Assembly: GCF_040869045.1 (NCBI RefSeq)
Contig: NC_090320.1
Coordinates: 145,660,941-145,724,940, forward strand
Length of the DNA: 64,000 bases
Direction: 5' to 3'
Origin: Eurosta solidaginis
Taxonomy: Eukaryota > Arthropoda > Insecta > Diptera > Tephritidae
Under the pieces are notes generated by a model. The model saw only the letters and a list, made by a program, of their open reading frames with translations, was not told the DNA's origin and searched no databases. Within the stretch, counting starts at the first letter, position 1, and every line of letters begins with the position of its first letter. The position numbers and the translations under genes are program-made. Below, one piece after another: positions 1 to 9,590 of the stretch.

Positions 1-21
1 AAAGTAGAACTAGAACGTCTT

Positions 22-813
22 ATGGAAGTTAAACAACCAGCCTTAGTGGTGTGCTCCGAAACCTGTACAACAGATAATATAATGGAATCCGAATTAAATA
101 TTTCTACGTATAAATTAATCCGTTGTGATTCACACAGTAGGCACACGGGTGGTGTGTTATTTTATATACATGAACAAGTAGAATTCAACGTTGTATGCAA
201 TAAGTCTTTCGACATGAACATGTGGTGTATTATTATAAAAATTTAAAAATGCTCTCTAAAGTGGAAATTTGGAGTAATCTACCACTCACCTAGTAGCAGC
301 GATGCAGATTTTGTTAAATATTTAAAAGAGATCGTCACAGAGCAACTTAAAGATTCGGATAATAATCTAATTATTGGGGACTTTAATATAAACATGAATA
401 TACCATCCACGTACTCTAACCAGCTTAGAAGTGTGTTTGCACATATGGCCATGGTACAAAAAATTGATTTTAATACGAGAGTAACGGAGCACTCAGCTAC
501 AAAAATTGACCTACTATTTGCCAATAATGACCAGATCAAAATTGAATGTGCCAGCGAATATAAAATATCTGATCATGAGACAATCTCCTTTCAGATACCT
601 ACTTCAAAATATTGCAGAATGAGAAAATATGCTGATGCCGTCTGTTGGGAGAACTACAGCGCGGAGAACCTGATAAATCTGCTGCGGATATGTGATATAA
701 GTTCTATATCTAATATAGTGTTAGAAAATAGGGCTTTGAATGATATCTTGTCTGAAGCCATGCAAACGTTGACGTACGAGAGGAGGATCAATATAAAATT
801 GCGAAATAAGTGA
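22..813 (+). pseudogene. LINE ORF2 endonuclease domain (broken)
   Basis: This segment encodes the endonuclease of the LINE, which nicks target DNA to prime reverse transcription. Visible family motifs are CSETC near the start (catalytic Glu region), IGDFNI around 378-393 and SDH at about 569-577, the conserved C-terminal Asp-His of AP-type endonucleases. The frame is continuous from 22 to 813 apart from one in-frame TAA at 244-246, and translation continues in the same frame beyond the TGA at 811-813. The 5' part of the domain lies outside the window. Only stop codons, not deletions, break this part, so the domain is recognisable over its whole visible length. Confidence 0.8.
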
Positions 814-950
814 TACGACCGTGAACTAACAGTACTACATAAAAGAAAATTTGAATTATATAAAATTGCGATTAGCACAGGTAATTTGTATGATTGTAAT
901 GCCGTTAAAAAATATATAAAAAAACTATAATACTTAAAAAGAAGAAATAC

Positions 951-2002
951 ATGGAAGATCAAGTGATTATTAATAAAGGAAATATGAAATCCATGTGGAA
1001 ATGTTTGAAAGATGCTGTGGAACTTGCAGATAATAAAGAGCATATTAAAAAAATAGTATTTAACGGTGAATGTCTAGAAAATAGCAACGATATGGCTAAT
1101 GTCTTGAATTGTTACTTTGTTCAGAGCATAATTCAAATCAATGATAGTATTGAAACAATTAAACTTGTTGATGAAAGTGAAACAACCAACTCGGTAGCAA
1201 CATTTGAGCTCACCAGTATCGAGTTAGAAGATATAATGAACATAACAAAATCATTTAAAAACAAATATGGCGGTAAAAACCTATTGTCAGAGGGTGTTAT
1301 CAAGGACTCTATGGTGTACATTGCACACTTATATAAGGACTTTATAAACGAATCGTTTGATAGTGGCATTGTTCCCAGCTGCTGGAAGATGTCCACAATA
1401 ATACCAGTGGCAAAAGTAAAAAATACAATGTAACCTGACGAGCTGCGTCCGATTAATACCCTACCTATTGATGAAAAAATTATGGAAACAATGGTGAAAA
1501 AGCAACTAGTAGCATACCTAGACGATCATAATATAATCATACCAGAGCAATCAGGCTTCAGGAAAGGCCACTCCTGCGAAACAGCATTGAATACGGTAAT
1601 TGCAGAGTGGAAAGAGGCTGTTGCTGATAAAAAGGTAGTAGTATCTTGCTTCTTAGACTTAAAGAGGGCGTTTGAAACAATCGATCGAAATGAATTGCTG
1701 AAGTTAATGGATAAAATTGGGATCAAGGGAAAAGCTTTGGAAAGGACGGTAATTGGAGACGCAGTTTCATTGGTTGTTGATTTTAACATTGGGCTGCCAC
1801 AAGGCTCAGTACTTGCTCCGATATTGTTTATAATTTACATCAATGATATAAAAACTTGCTTGAGAAATTGTAAAATAAGTCTTTTTGTGGATGATGCATT
1901 AGTTAGCATTAGTGACAAAAATGTAGATTGCGCTGTCATGAAAATACAAGAAAGCTTAAATAATTTATTTAAGTGGCTATGCAGTAGAAAGATAAAACTT
2001 AA
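951..2002 (+). pseudogene. LINE ORF2 linker and reverse transcriptase (broken)
   Basis: The reverse transcriptase copies the element RNA at the nicked target. The frame 951-1433 continues in frame after a TAA into 1482-2002. RT motifs in order: QSGFRKGHSCETAL (block 2), FLDLKRAFETID (motif A with catalytic Asp), LPQGSVLAP (motif B) and SLFVDDAL, which is motif C with FVDD in place of the usual YADD. Between motif A and motif B about a dozen residues seem to be missing compared with relatives, suggesting an internal deletion. The frame ends where the SINE was inserted and resumes at 2366. Confidence 0.85.
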
Positions 2003-2365
2003 ATAATAAATAAATGTAAGGCGCGATAACCTCCGAAGAGATCTAAGGCCGAGCTTCTCTTCCAATTTGCGTCGTGCTCCTCTTGATTTTTCCCTACAAA
2101 TTGGCCGGACGGGACCTACATGTTTTATGCCGACTCCGAACGGCATCTGCAAGGCAGATGAGTTTTCACTGAGAGCTTTTCATGGCAGAAATACAATCGG
2201 AGCGCTTGCCAGACGCTGCCGAGGGGCGACCCCGCTTAGAAAAATTTTCTTTTAATTGAAAAATCTTATTTCTAAAATTTTGATGTTGCTTTGCCCGGGA
2301 GTTGAACCCAGGGCATACGGTGTGATAGGCGGAGCACGCTACCATCACACCACGGTGGCCGCCAG
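2003..2365 (-). mobile_element. tRNA-derived SINE inserted in LINE ORF2
   Basis: On the minus strand the element starts with a tRNA-like head at 2365-2284 containing a good pol III B box (GGTTCAACTCC, complement of 2298-2308) and an A-box-like GTGTGATGGTAGC. It ends with a TTTA-rich 3' tail at 2003-2015. The insertion is flanked by a perfect 14-bp target duplication AAGATAAAACTTAA at 1989-2002 and 2366-2379. The host LINE reading frame (KIKL) is cut exactly at this duplication and resumes after it. A long reading frame through the SINE is accidental. The family name is not assigned. Confidence 0.9.
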
Positions 2366-3095
2366 AAGATAAAACTTAATATTGATAAAACTAAGTATAT
2401 GATATTTAACAAGAACCATAATAACTTAATCCAGTCTAGTCTGAAAATAAAAACCAATGCAATTGAAAGAGTAGATCAAATGAAGTACCTAGGTGTAATA
2501 ATTGATGAGAAACTAAGTTTCACAGAACACATGAATCATTTAGAGAAGAAAATTGCACAGAAAATAGGATTTATGTATCGAACATGTAAGCAGATTAGCC
2601 AACATCACAAAATATTAGTAGATCAATTGTAGATCAATTGTAGAACCACATTTTATTTACTGCCCATCAACACTACTAGTAACAAATGATACGTTAATTA
2701 ATAAGCTCCAAATACAGCAAAACAAAGCAATGCGTTTGATACTAAAATGCTCTTATAGAACATCAAAAAGTATTATGCTTCCTATGTTAAATTGGCTCAG
2801 TATTAAACAATTAATCTGTTATTACTCTTTGAAGTTTATACATTACATAACACAGGGAATGTTACCAAATTATCTGAGTGATAGGATACAGTACAATCAT
2901 GAGATCCATAACTATGGAACTAGAAGTAGCAGAAATTTAAGACTTACCAAAGTAAGAACCGAGTTCGCAAAAAAGACCTTAGAATACGTAGGCTATAAAA
3001 TGTATAATGAACTACCAGCAGAGATAAAAGACTGTGAAAACGTTGTTAAGTTTAAAGAAAAACTATTTCTATATTGTAAAAATTTAAATATTTAA
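2366..3095 (+). pseudogene. LINE ORF2 C-terminal part after the SINE
   Basis: Translation resumes after the SINE in two frames, 2399-2632 and 2730-3095. The first holds the thumb-like motif YLGVIIDEKLSF typical of Jockey/CR1 RTs. The second holds the conserved C-terminal block with GTRSS and YNELPAEIK. The frame change lies at a small tandem duplication of TAGATCAATTG near 2621-2642, which moves the reading frame. Coding similarity ends at the TAA at 3093-3095 and the 3' UTR follows. Confidence 0.8.
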
Positions 3096-3229
3096 TACTA
3101 GTTAAACAATAAATTTACTCATTTCTTTTTAATGAAATATTTTTAAGAAACAATTATGAATTTTGTAAATTGTACTATACAATGAATTAGGCTTTTTTGG
3201 CCGTAATAAATAAAATAATAATAATTATT

Positions 3230-3942
3230 ATTCTCGCGGATTTTTTATTACCGGGGAAAAATTCCTCCAATTCTTTTCTACTAGGGAGAACACTAATTGG
3301 GGAATAGGAATTTCGAATTTTCGATGTCAGCTGTTTTGTCAATTGAAATTTCGTTGCGCATCTCTTATTTGTTTAAAAAATTGAAAAGTTTAATTATTGT
3401 TGCAAATTTGTTTGAAATTAAGAAATAAAATATAAACAATGCACAGTATATATTGCATTTCATGTGGTATTCACTGAAATGAGTAATGAATTGGTGCCAC
3501 AGTAACATCAACAGAGGAGTATAAGAAGAAGACGGCCGGATAACACAAACCCGCCGGAGTTGCCTGCTTTCATCAGCAAAGCAATTTTCTGGCGGCCAAG
3601 TCGAGTTGAGTTCGCTTTCGCCATATACCAAAATCTATTAAAGCCTTCTTAAAAAATTGTTGCACAATTTCTGGATGGCTGCATCAAATATGCGAAGAGC
3701 TCTTCCGTTGCTTATGATATATTTTTCGACTTAAAATAAAGAATATTGTGGTTGTTGTTGTTGTTGTATTAACAGTGAGAATATTGTGGTAGAATGTAAA
3801 TACATAATTTAGCACAAATTTGTACAAATAAGTGTTCTTTCTTAAAATAACCAATTTCCTTTAACTATTTTGATGCATTCCCTTTAATTTAACAAGTGAA
3901 AAAACTCCTATGAAATGGCAGAGAAATCTCCCTCACATTCAT
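3230..3942 (+). repeat. Inverted-module repeat family, copy A
   Basis: About 710 bp repeated three more times in the window (4850-5978, 5979-6729, and reverse orientation 6891-6939 plus 18142-18579). It begins with CGCGG-rich sequence and contains a GTT microsatellite near 3752-3768. It has no coding capacity. The outer ends of related copies read CAGACCAATTCT or CAGCCCAATTCT and their reverse complement, suggesting a non-autonomous DNA element, but no transposase or clean target duplication is seen, so the class is open. Confidence 0.65.
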
Positions 3943-4104
3943 AATACCTACTTTTCTCCCATAACCGGTTTCCGCTTTTTCGAACATTGTACAGAATAGG
4001 AGAAAAGGGAGAAGTGAAGAAACTCACAAGGAATTTTTATTTAGAATATGAGGAATGGGAGAAGGGAAAAAACTCGCACGGAATTTTCGTTTAGAATTGG
4101 GCTG
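3943..4104 (+). repeat. 162-bp terminal module, left arm of an inverted pair
   Basis: This segment begins AATACCTACTTTTCTCCC and ends AGAATTGGGCTG. Its near-exact reverse complement is at 6730-6890, and two more direct copies lie at 18580-18741 and 18742-18853. The first pair encloses about 2.6 kb. It may be the foldback end of the repeat family in this region. Confidence 0.75.
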
Positions 4105-4399
4105 GTAGAGGCGTCGACGGCGTTGTGACTAGGCTTGATTCACGTTGTATTGGCTGTGTTGCTACGCTATGCTCACCCATATCCTGCGTACGAATATTCT
4201 CGCGCAATCTTACAATGTCCCTTTGACTTTCGACAGTGCTGTTCCTCAATAGCTCAACTGATGCGTTTAACGTGGCGACTATAGATTGAATTTGACCATC
4301 TCCGGCAGCACCCACTTGACTTGACTCTTCCATTTCCGCTCTTTCAAAAGATGATTCGTTTTCACTATTGTTTAATATTTCAGGCGCACGGCTTCGCAA
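4091..4399 (-). pseudogene. Possible gag N-terminal fragment of an LTR retrotransposon
   Basis: A 102-codon minus-strand frame with polar, Ser/Glu/Gln-rich composition and no recognisable domain. It runs into the repeat module at its 3' end, so the last residues are chimeric. On the minus strand upstream (4740 to 4400) there is a TATAAAAG box and a long non-coding leader, which would suit an LTR and leader before gag. I do not recognise the family. It could also be a chance frame. Confidence 0.3.
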
Positions 4400-4849
4400 A
4401 AAATATTTGTCGGACTACGACATGCGCTTAATAATTTTAAATCATGTACATACGATCAGACAATCGTGTTAGCAATAAATTCCCGCAAAATTTCAACAAT
4501 ATATCACCGTATACGAACAAGCAAGCCGTGCCAAAAAATTATAAAAACTTAGGGCTATTATATTGAAAAATGAAAAGAGAATTTTCGGCGCTGTTAACGT
4601 TAATACGATACACAACTTCTAGAATGTTTATTTGTTTTATAATTGTGTTGCTTGGCACGTCTGCAAATCTAATGACACGTTATCCCTATGTTGTACCTTT
4701 TATATCTTCCAATCTTATGCTCAGATTCCGTTAGTTAAATATATATATCAAGTTATACAGTAAAGTATATAGTCAAATACAGCGTAAATTATATGGACAA
4801 ATACATGGTAAAGTAAATGAACGAATACAATACAAACCAATTCTAAATA
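4105..4849. other. Unassigned segment between repeat modules (possible LTR/leader remnant)
   Basis: AT-rich sequence between two repeat modules. On the minus strand a TATAAAAG motif lies near 4698-4706. Short near-repeats with GCCGTGCCAAA and TTTGGCACG are visible. Apart from the fragment at 4091-4399 I see no gene. Confidence 0.4.
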
Positions 4850-5978
4850 TTCTCGCGGATTTTTTTATTCCCGCGGAAAAATTCCTCCAATTCTTTTCTC
4901 CTAGGGAGAATAATTGGGGAATAGGAATTTCGAATTTTCGAAGTCATCTGTTTTGTCAATTGAAATTTCGTTGCACATTTCTTATTTTGTTTAAAAAATA
5001 GAAAAGTTTATTTATTGTTGCGAATTTGTTTGAAATTAAGAAATAAAATATAAACAATGCACAGTATATATTGCATTTCATGTGGTATTCACTGAAATTA
5101 GTAATGAATTGATGCCACAGCAACATCAACAGAGGAGCATAAGAAGAAGAAGACGGCGGGATAACACAACTCCGCCGGAGATGCCTGCTTTCATTTAGCA
5201 AAACTATTTTCTGGCGGCCAAGTCGAGTTGAATTAATCTTTCATCATATGCCAAAACCTGTTTAAGCTTTCTTAAAAATCCTTGCGCAATTTCTGGATGG
5301 CTGCTTCAAATATACGAAAGGCTCTTCCGCCGCTTATGATATACTTTTCGACTTAAAATAAAGAATATTGTGGTTGTTGTTGTTGTTGTATTAACAGTGA
5401 GAATATTGTAGTTGTTGTTGTTGTAGCGATAAGGTTGCTGTGTTATCGATGTAATGGTCCTTTGCCGGATACAGATCCGGTACGCTCCGTACCACAGCAC
5501 CATTAAGGTGCTAGCCCGACCATCTCGGGAATGATTTATGTGGCCACATTAAACCTTCAGGCCATCCCCTCCTCCCCCACGTACAGGTTCCATGAGGATC
5601 TTGGGGTCGCCAGAGCCTCGTCTGTTAGTGAAACAGGATTCGCCGCGGATAGGTGAGGTTGACAATTGGGTTTAGAGAAGCTATATATTGCGCTGGCAAC
5701 CTGAAGCGTTCCGCTACACAGCCCCTTGAATCTGGTATTTTAGTCGCCTCTTACGACAGGCATACCTACCGCGGGAATATTCTGACCCCCTAACCCGCTG
5801 GGGTAGAATATTGTGGTAGAATGTAAATACATATTTTAGCACAAATTTGTACAAATAAGTGTTCTTTCTTAAAACAACCAATTTCCTTTAACTATTTTTA
5901 TACATTCCCTTTAATTTAACTAGTGAAAAAAACTCCTATGAAATGGCAGAGAAATCTCCCTCTCCCTCACATCCATAA
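4850..5978 (+). repeat. Inverted-module repeat family, copy B (interrupted)
   Basis: Second copy of the module at 3230-3942, same orientation. It is longer only because of the 395-bp retroposon at 5410-5804. Without that insert the two copies align over their whole length with small differences. Confidence 0.7.
5410..5804 (-). mobile_element. Short retroposon with (GTT)n tail inserted in copy B
   Basis: The insert starts with GTTGTTGTTGTTG, read on the minus strand as a (CAA)n 3' tail, and ends at GCTGGGGT. It is bounded by a 10-bp direct repeat AGAATATTGT at 5400-5409 and 5805-5814. Copies A and C of the host repeat lack the insert at this point, so the empty site is visible in the same window. 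The sequence is non-coding. I remember this unit as very common in tephritid genomes, but its autonomous partner is not known to me. Confidence 0.7.
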
Positions 5979-6729
5979 TCAGACCAATTCTAAATATTGT
6001 CGCGGAATTTTGTTCTCGCGGATTTTTTTATTCCCGCGGAAAAATTCCTCCAATTCTTTTCTCCTAGGGAGAATAATTGGGGAATAGGAATTTCGAATTT
6101 TCGAAGTCAGCTGTTGTGTCAATTGAAATTTCGTTGCGCATTTCTTATTTTGTTTAAAAAATTGAAAAGTTTAATTATTGCTGCGAATTTGTTTGAAATT
6201 AAGAAATAAAATATTAACAATGCACATTATTGCATTTCATATGGTATTCACTGAAATGAGTAATGAATTGGTGCCGCAGCAGCATCAACAGCGGAGCATA
6301 GAAGACGGCGGGATAACACAAATCGGCCGGAGTTGTCTACTTTCATTCTGCAAAGCAATTTTCTGACGGCCAAGTCGAGCTGAGTTCGCCTTTCGCCATA
6401 TGCTAAGATCTATTTAAGCCTTCTTAAAAAATCCTTGCGCAATTTCTGGATGGCTGCATCAAATATGCGAATAGCTCTTCCTTTGCTTATGATATACTTT
6501 TCGACTTAAAATGAAGAATATTGTGGTTGTTGTTGTTGTTGTTGTATTAACAGTGAGAATATTGTGGTAGAACGTAAATACATGTTTTAGGGCAAATTTG
6601 TACAAACAAGTGTTCTTTCTTAAAATAACCAATTTCCTTTAACTATTTTGATGCATTCCCTTTAATTTAACTAGTGAAAAATTTCCTATGAAATGGCAGA
6701 GAAATCTCCCTCTCCCTCACATTCATAAT
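5979..6729 (+). repeat. Inverted-module repeat family, copy C
   Basis: Third direct copy of the module. It starts CAGACCAATTCTAAATATTG and has the same order of CGCGG block, coding-free middle, GTT microsatellite and AT-rich end as copies A and B. Any reading frames within it are shadows shared by the copies. Confidence 0.7.
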
Positions 6730-6890
6730 CAGCCCGATTCTAAACGAAAATTCCGTGCGACTTTTTTCCCTTCTCCCATTCCTCGTATTCTAAATAAAAA
6801 TTCCTTGTGAGTTTTTCACTTCTCCCTTTCCTCGTATTCTGAACAATGTCCGAAAAAGCGGAAACCGGTTATGGGAGAAAAGTAGGTATT
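6730..6890 (-). repeat. 161-bp terminal module, right arm of the inverted pair
   Basis: Reverse complement of 3943-4104. It starts CAGCCCGATTCTAAACG and ends AAAGTAGGTATT. It is followed by the beginning of a minus-oriented module copy that is cut at 6939 by the Gypsy element. Confidence 0.75.
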
Positions 6891-6939
6891 GGTTCTTTAA
6901 AGAAAGAACACTTATTTGTACAAATTTGTGCTAAAATAT

Positions 6940-7641
6940 TGTCACGGATATTAACATCACTAAGTTATACCATCACTAAGGCGATGCTAAGGCCACGATA
7001 AGCAGTATTTACGTCTATAATCAAATCATATATACACATATATAAGGCAGCCAAAAGATGTCACACACAGATGCATTTACTTATACGCCTATATATGCGC
7101 GAGAGACTGTAAACTACAAACATTCACATCAATAATTCAATCATTATGTATCTACATAAACGAATAAATAATCGCGTCTACACATATGTACGTATACGAT
7201 CAGCGGAGCGGCAATGCACAAACACATGCATATATCTTATCTGAGTTGTCACAAGAGAGAGCAATAATTTGTGCACGTAGTTGTGGCTGGCGATTTTGTA
7301 GCCGAAACTAACTAGTAAGTTCTGGAAATCGAAGAGCCTAGAAGTATGCAGCGTAAACTATAAAAGCGGGGCAGGCGAGTAAGAAGTAATTCAGTTTGAG
7401 TTGAGCTATCAATCAGTTTGATTAAGCACGCGATCTGGCGGCCAATAGTAGAGTTTCATTTGAGTTATCAATCAGTTTTTTTATTAAGCCAGCGAGTAGC
7501 AAAGTATAAGTGTTATTGTGAAGTACTTTAATAAAGGCCATTTTTCCATTATTCAATATTGGAGTTATTTATTCAACAGTTTAGTGATTCGAACTTAGCA
7601 GAGGATTGCAAATAAGAGGATTTGCAAGTAAATTCGTTACA
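6940..7641 (+). repeat. 5' LTR of Gypsy element 1
   Basis: 702-bp long terminal repeat, TGT to ACA ends. It contains a TATA-like box TATAAAAG at about 7359-7366 and an AATAAA signal near 7529. It differs from the 3' copy at a handful of positions, mostly single substitutions. Confidence 0.93.
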
Positions 7642-7642
7642 A

Positions 7643-7660
7643 TTGGTGTCAGAAGAGGAA
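7643..7660 (+). other. Primer binding site, Gypsy element 1 (tRNA-Leu type)
   Basis: TTGGTGTCAGAAGAGGAA follows the LTR end directly. TGGTGTCAGAAG is the complement expected for the 3' end of a leucine tRNA, as in mdg3/micropia-type Gypsy elements. The tRNA assignment is from memory of the tRNA end sequence. Confidence 0.65.
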
Positions 7661-7692
7661 TTGTTGAATAAATTCCAGAGGACTACAAGGAC

Positions 7693-9017
7693 ATGGCAAA
7701 GTTCAGTGAATTGAAGATCCAGCAATTGAAGAAGGAGTTGGAGAGCCGTGGATTGAATACAACCGGCAATAAGATCGAACTTCAAGCACGGCTACGAGAG
7801 GTAATGGAGTTGGAAGGAATTGATGTGGACGAGTATGTCTTTTATCCCGATGTGGAAGAGCCAGCGACTAAATTGGAAGAGAAGATAGACTCCGAATCCA
7901 TTGGCGAGTGTAGACACTAACGCGATACTAGCAGACCTTAAGCAAATGTCGTCACAAATATCAACCGATATGCCAACACAGGAGGCACGTATTTCAGAAA
8001 TGTCATCGCAAATGTCATCTCAACTGGAAGAGCAGAAGACATATATGGCATCCCAGCTGGAATGAGACACGTATTTCAGAAATGTCGACACAGATTACAT
8101 CAAAGATGGAAACACAACTGAAAGAGCAAGAGGCGCGTTTATCATCAAAACTCGAAGCGCGTATAGACGAGAAAATAACGCAGTTTGAAGAAAAATTTGA
8201 GGCAGAGGTGGATGCTTTGAGAGGTCGTATACAGGAATTGCAACTTAATCGGCCGGCTGCTTCAGCGAGTAATACGAAGGTAAAAACTCCATCTTTTGAC
8301 GGTTATGTTCCTTTCCAGGTCTTCAAGCTACAGTTTGAGAAGACCGCAGCAGTGAACAACTGGAATGCGGAAGATAAAGTTGCTGCACTGTTCGTGGCAT
8401 TGAAGGGGCCAGCAGCGGAAATCCTACAGACGATTCCCGAAGGAGAGCGGAACAATTATGAAGCATTGATAGCTGCTGTAGAACGACGTTATGGAAGCGA
8501 GCATAGAAAACAGATATTCCAAATTGAGTTGCAAAACCGCTACCAAAAAGCGAATGAGACTTTGCAGGAGTTTGCCTCGGATGTTGAAAGGTTGGCTCAT
8601 CTCGCAAATGCAGACGCACCCGTGGAATACACCGAGAGAGTAAAAATCCTGAGTTTTATAAATGGCATACGAGACGTGGAAACGAAGCGAGCTACATACG
8701 CAAACCCAAAACTGGCATTTGCTGAAACGGTATGACATGCATTGACTCAGGAAACGGCCTCACTATTGAGTAAACCAGCATACAAAGCTCATCGTGTGGA
8801 AGTGGAAAGACCAGATTGGGTAGACACAATTTTGGAAGCACTGAAGGGATCACAACAGAAAAATGCCGGAGTGATTAAATGTTTCAAGTGCGGCAACCCA
8901 GGTCATATTGCACGACATTGCAGCACCGGTTCCAATAGCTCCAACAATGTGGGTGGCCGTAAACGCAGAGCTGAAGGAGATGAGCAAATCTCCAAGTCCA
9001 CTCAATCGTTAAACTAA
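7693..9017 (+). pseudogene. Gag of Gypsy element 1 (SAP domain, capsid, zinc knuckle), broken
   Basis: Gag forms the particle that packages the element RNA. The first frame, 7693-7920, starts with MAKFSELKIQQLKKELESRG, which resembles a SAP DNA-binding motif. A frameshift follows, and a coiled-coil and capsid-like part is read at 8082-8735. An in-frame TGA at 8733-8735 separates it from 8742-9017, which ends with a CCHC knuckle (CFKCGNPGHIARHC). A repeated GTATTTCAGAAATGTC near 7989 and 8073 indicates a small internal duplication before the coiled coil. Three separate lesions show that it cannot make a full Gag. Confidence 0.85.
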
Positions 9018-9182
9018 AGCGAGTCAGCCGCAAGGGGCGACAGCTGGCTCCTTCAATTGAATGGCCCATAAAAACGCAGAGCTGAAGGAGATGAGCAAAT
9101 CTCCAAGTCCACTCAATCGTTAAACTAAAGCGAGCCAGCCGCAAGGGGCGACAGCTGGCTCCTTTAATTGAATGGCCCATAA
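8961..9182 (+). repeat. 111-bp tandem duplication at the gag-pol junction
   Basis: Two adjacent copies, 8961-9071 and 9072-9182, differ at about two or three positions. The unit covers the end of gag, its stop codon and the start of the pol frame. 111 is a multiple of three, so the duplication alone keeps the frame but doubles the stop region. Confidence 0.9.
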
Positions 9183-9590
9183 TCTCTATCTCACAAATTG
9201 GAAGGTCAAACAATCTTACTGTCGGAGGACATGTGGATTCGAGCGGATTTAGTCAACAAGAAGATAAGACCATTGCATGGAGCAAGATTGCGTACAGCCA
9301 CTGGAGAAGACAGCACGGTTCTAGGAGAAGTATCATGTGAAGTCGCAATTGGGAACGTCACGGTAGTACACAATTTTATAGTGGCAGAGATTGATGATGA
9401 AATCATAATTGGAGTGGACTTCTTAATCGACCAGGGCATCAAGATTGACATGCAAAGCAAGACGATGCGATATAAGAACATGGATGTACCACTTAATTTC
9501 GGCTACGAGAGAGGCTACAGCAGTAAACGAGTGCTGGTGGAAGAGTCAGCGAATACCACCAAAATCCGAAGCAGTCATCTGGGCAAAGGT
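9183..9590 (+). pseudogene. Protease region of Gypsy element 1, catalytic motif missing
   Basis: The pol frame at 9198-9593 holds the retropepsin body: RADLVNKK, a flap-like segment and IIGVDFL, which matches the conserved I-(I/L)-G-x-D/R block near the end of Gypsy proteases. The D-T/S-G active-site triplet expected before RADLV is absent. The sequence goes from a GGHVD-like segment (other frame) straight to WIRADLV. This fits a small deletion with a frame change near 9225-9240. The enzyme would be inactive. Confidence 0.7.

Larger units (their letters stand above)
1..3229 (+). mobile_element. Non-LTR retrotransposon (Jockey/CR1-like), 5' cut by window edge, decayed
   Basis: A single ORF2-type coding track runs from the window edge to about 3095 and is followed by an AT-rich 3' UTR ending in TAA-rich repeats near 3200-3229, as expected of a LINE tail. 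Order of domains: apurinic-type endonuclease, linker, reverse transcriptase, C-terminal region. In-frame stops are visible at 244-246, 811-813 and 1431-1433, and frameshifts near 930-950 and near 2632. A SINE interrupts it at 2003-2365. The element is therefore dead. Clade is uncertain: the RT and C-terminal segments look like the Jockey/CR1 superfamily, but I cannot place it further without alignment. Confidence 0.9.

Noticed and set aside
8884..9213. 109-codon minus-strand frame with internal repeat
   Set aside because: It is the complement of the 111-bp duplication in gag-pol; the plus-strand reading is supported by motifs.
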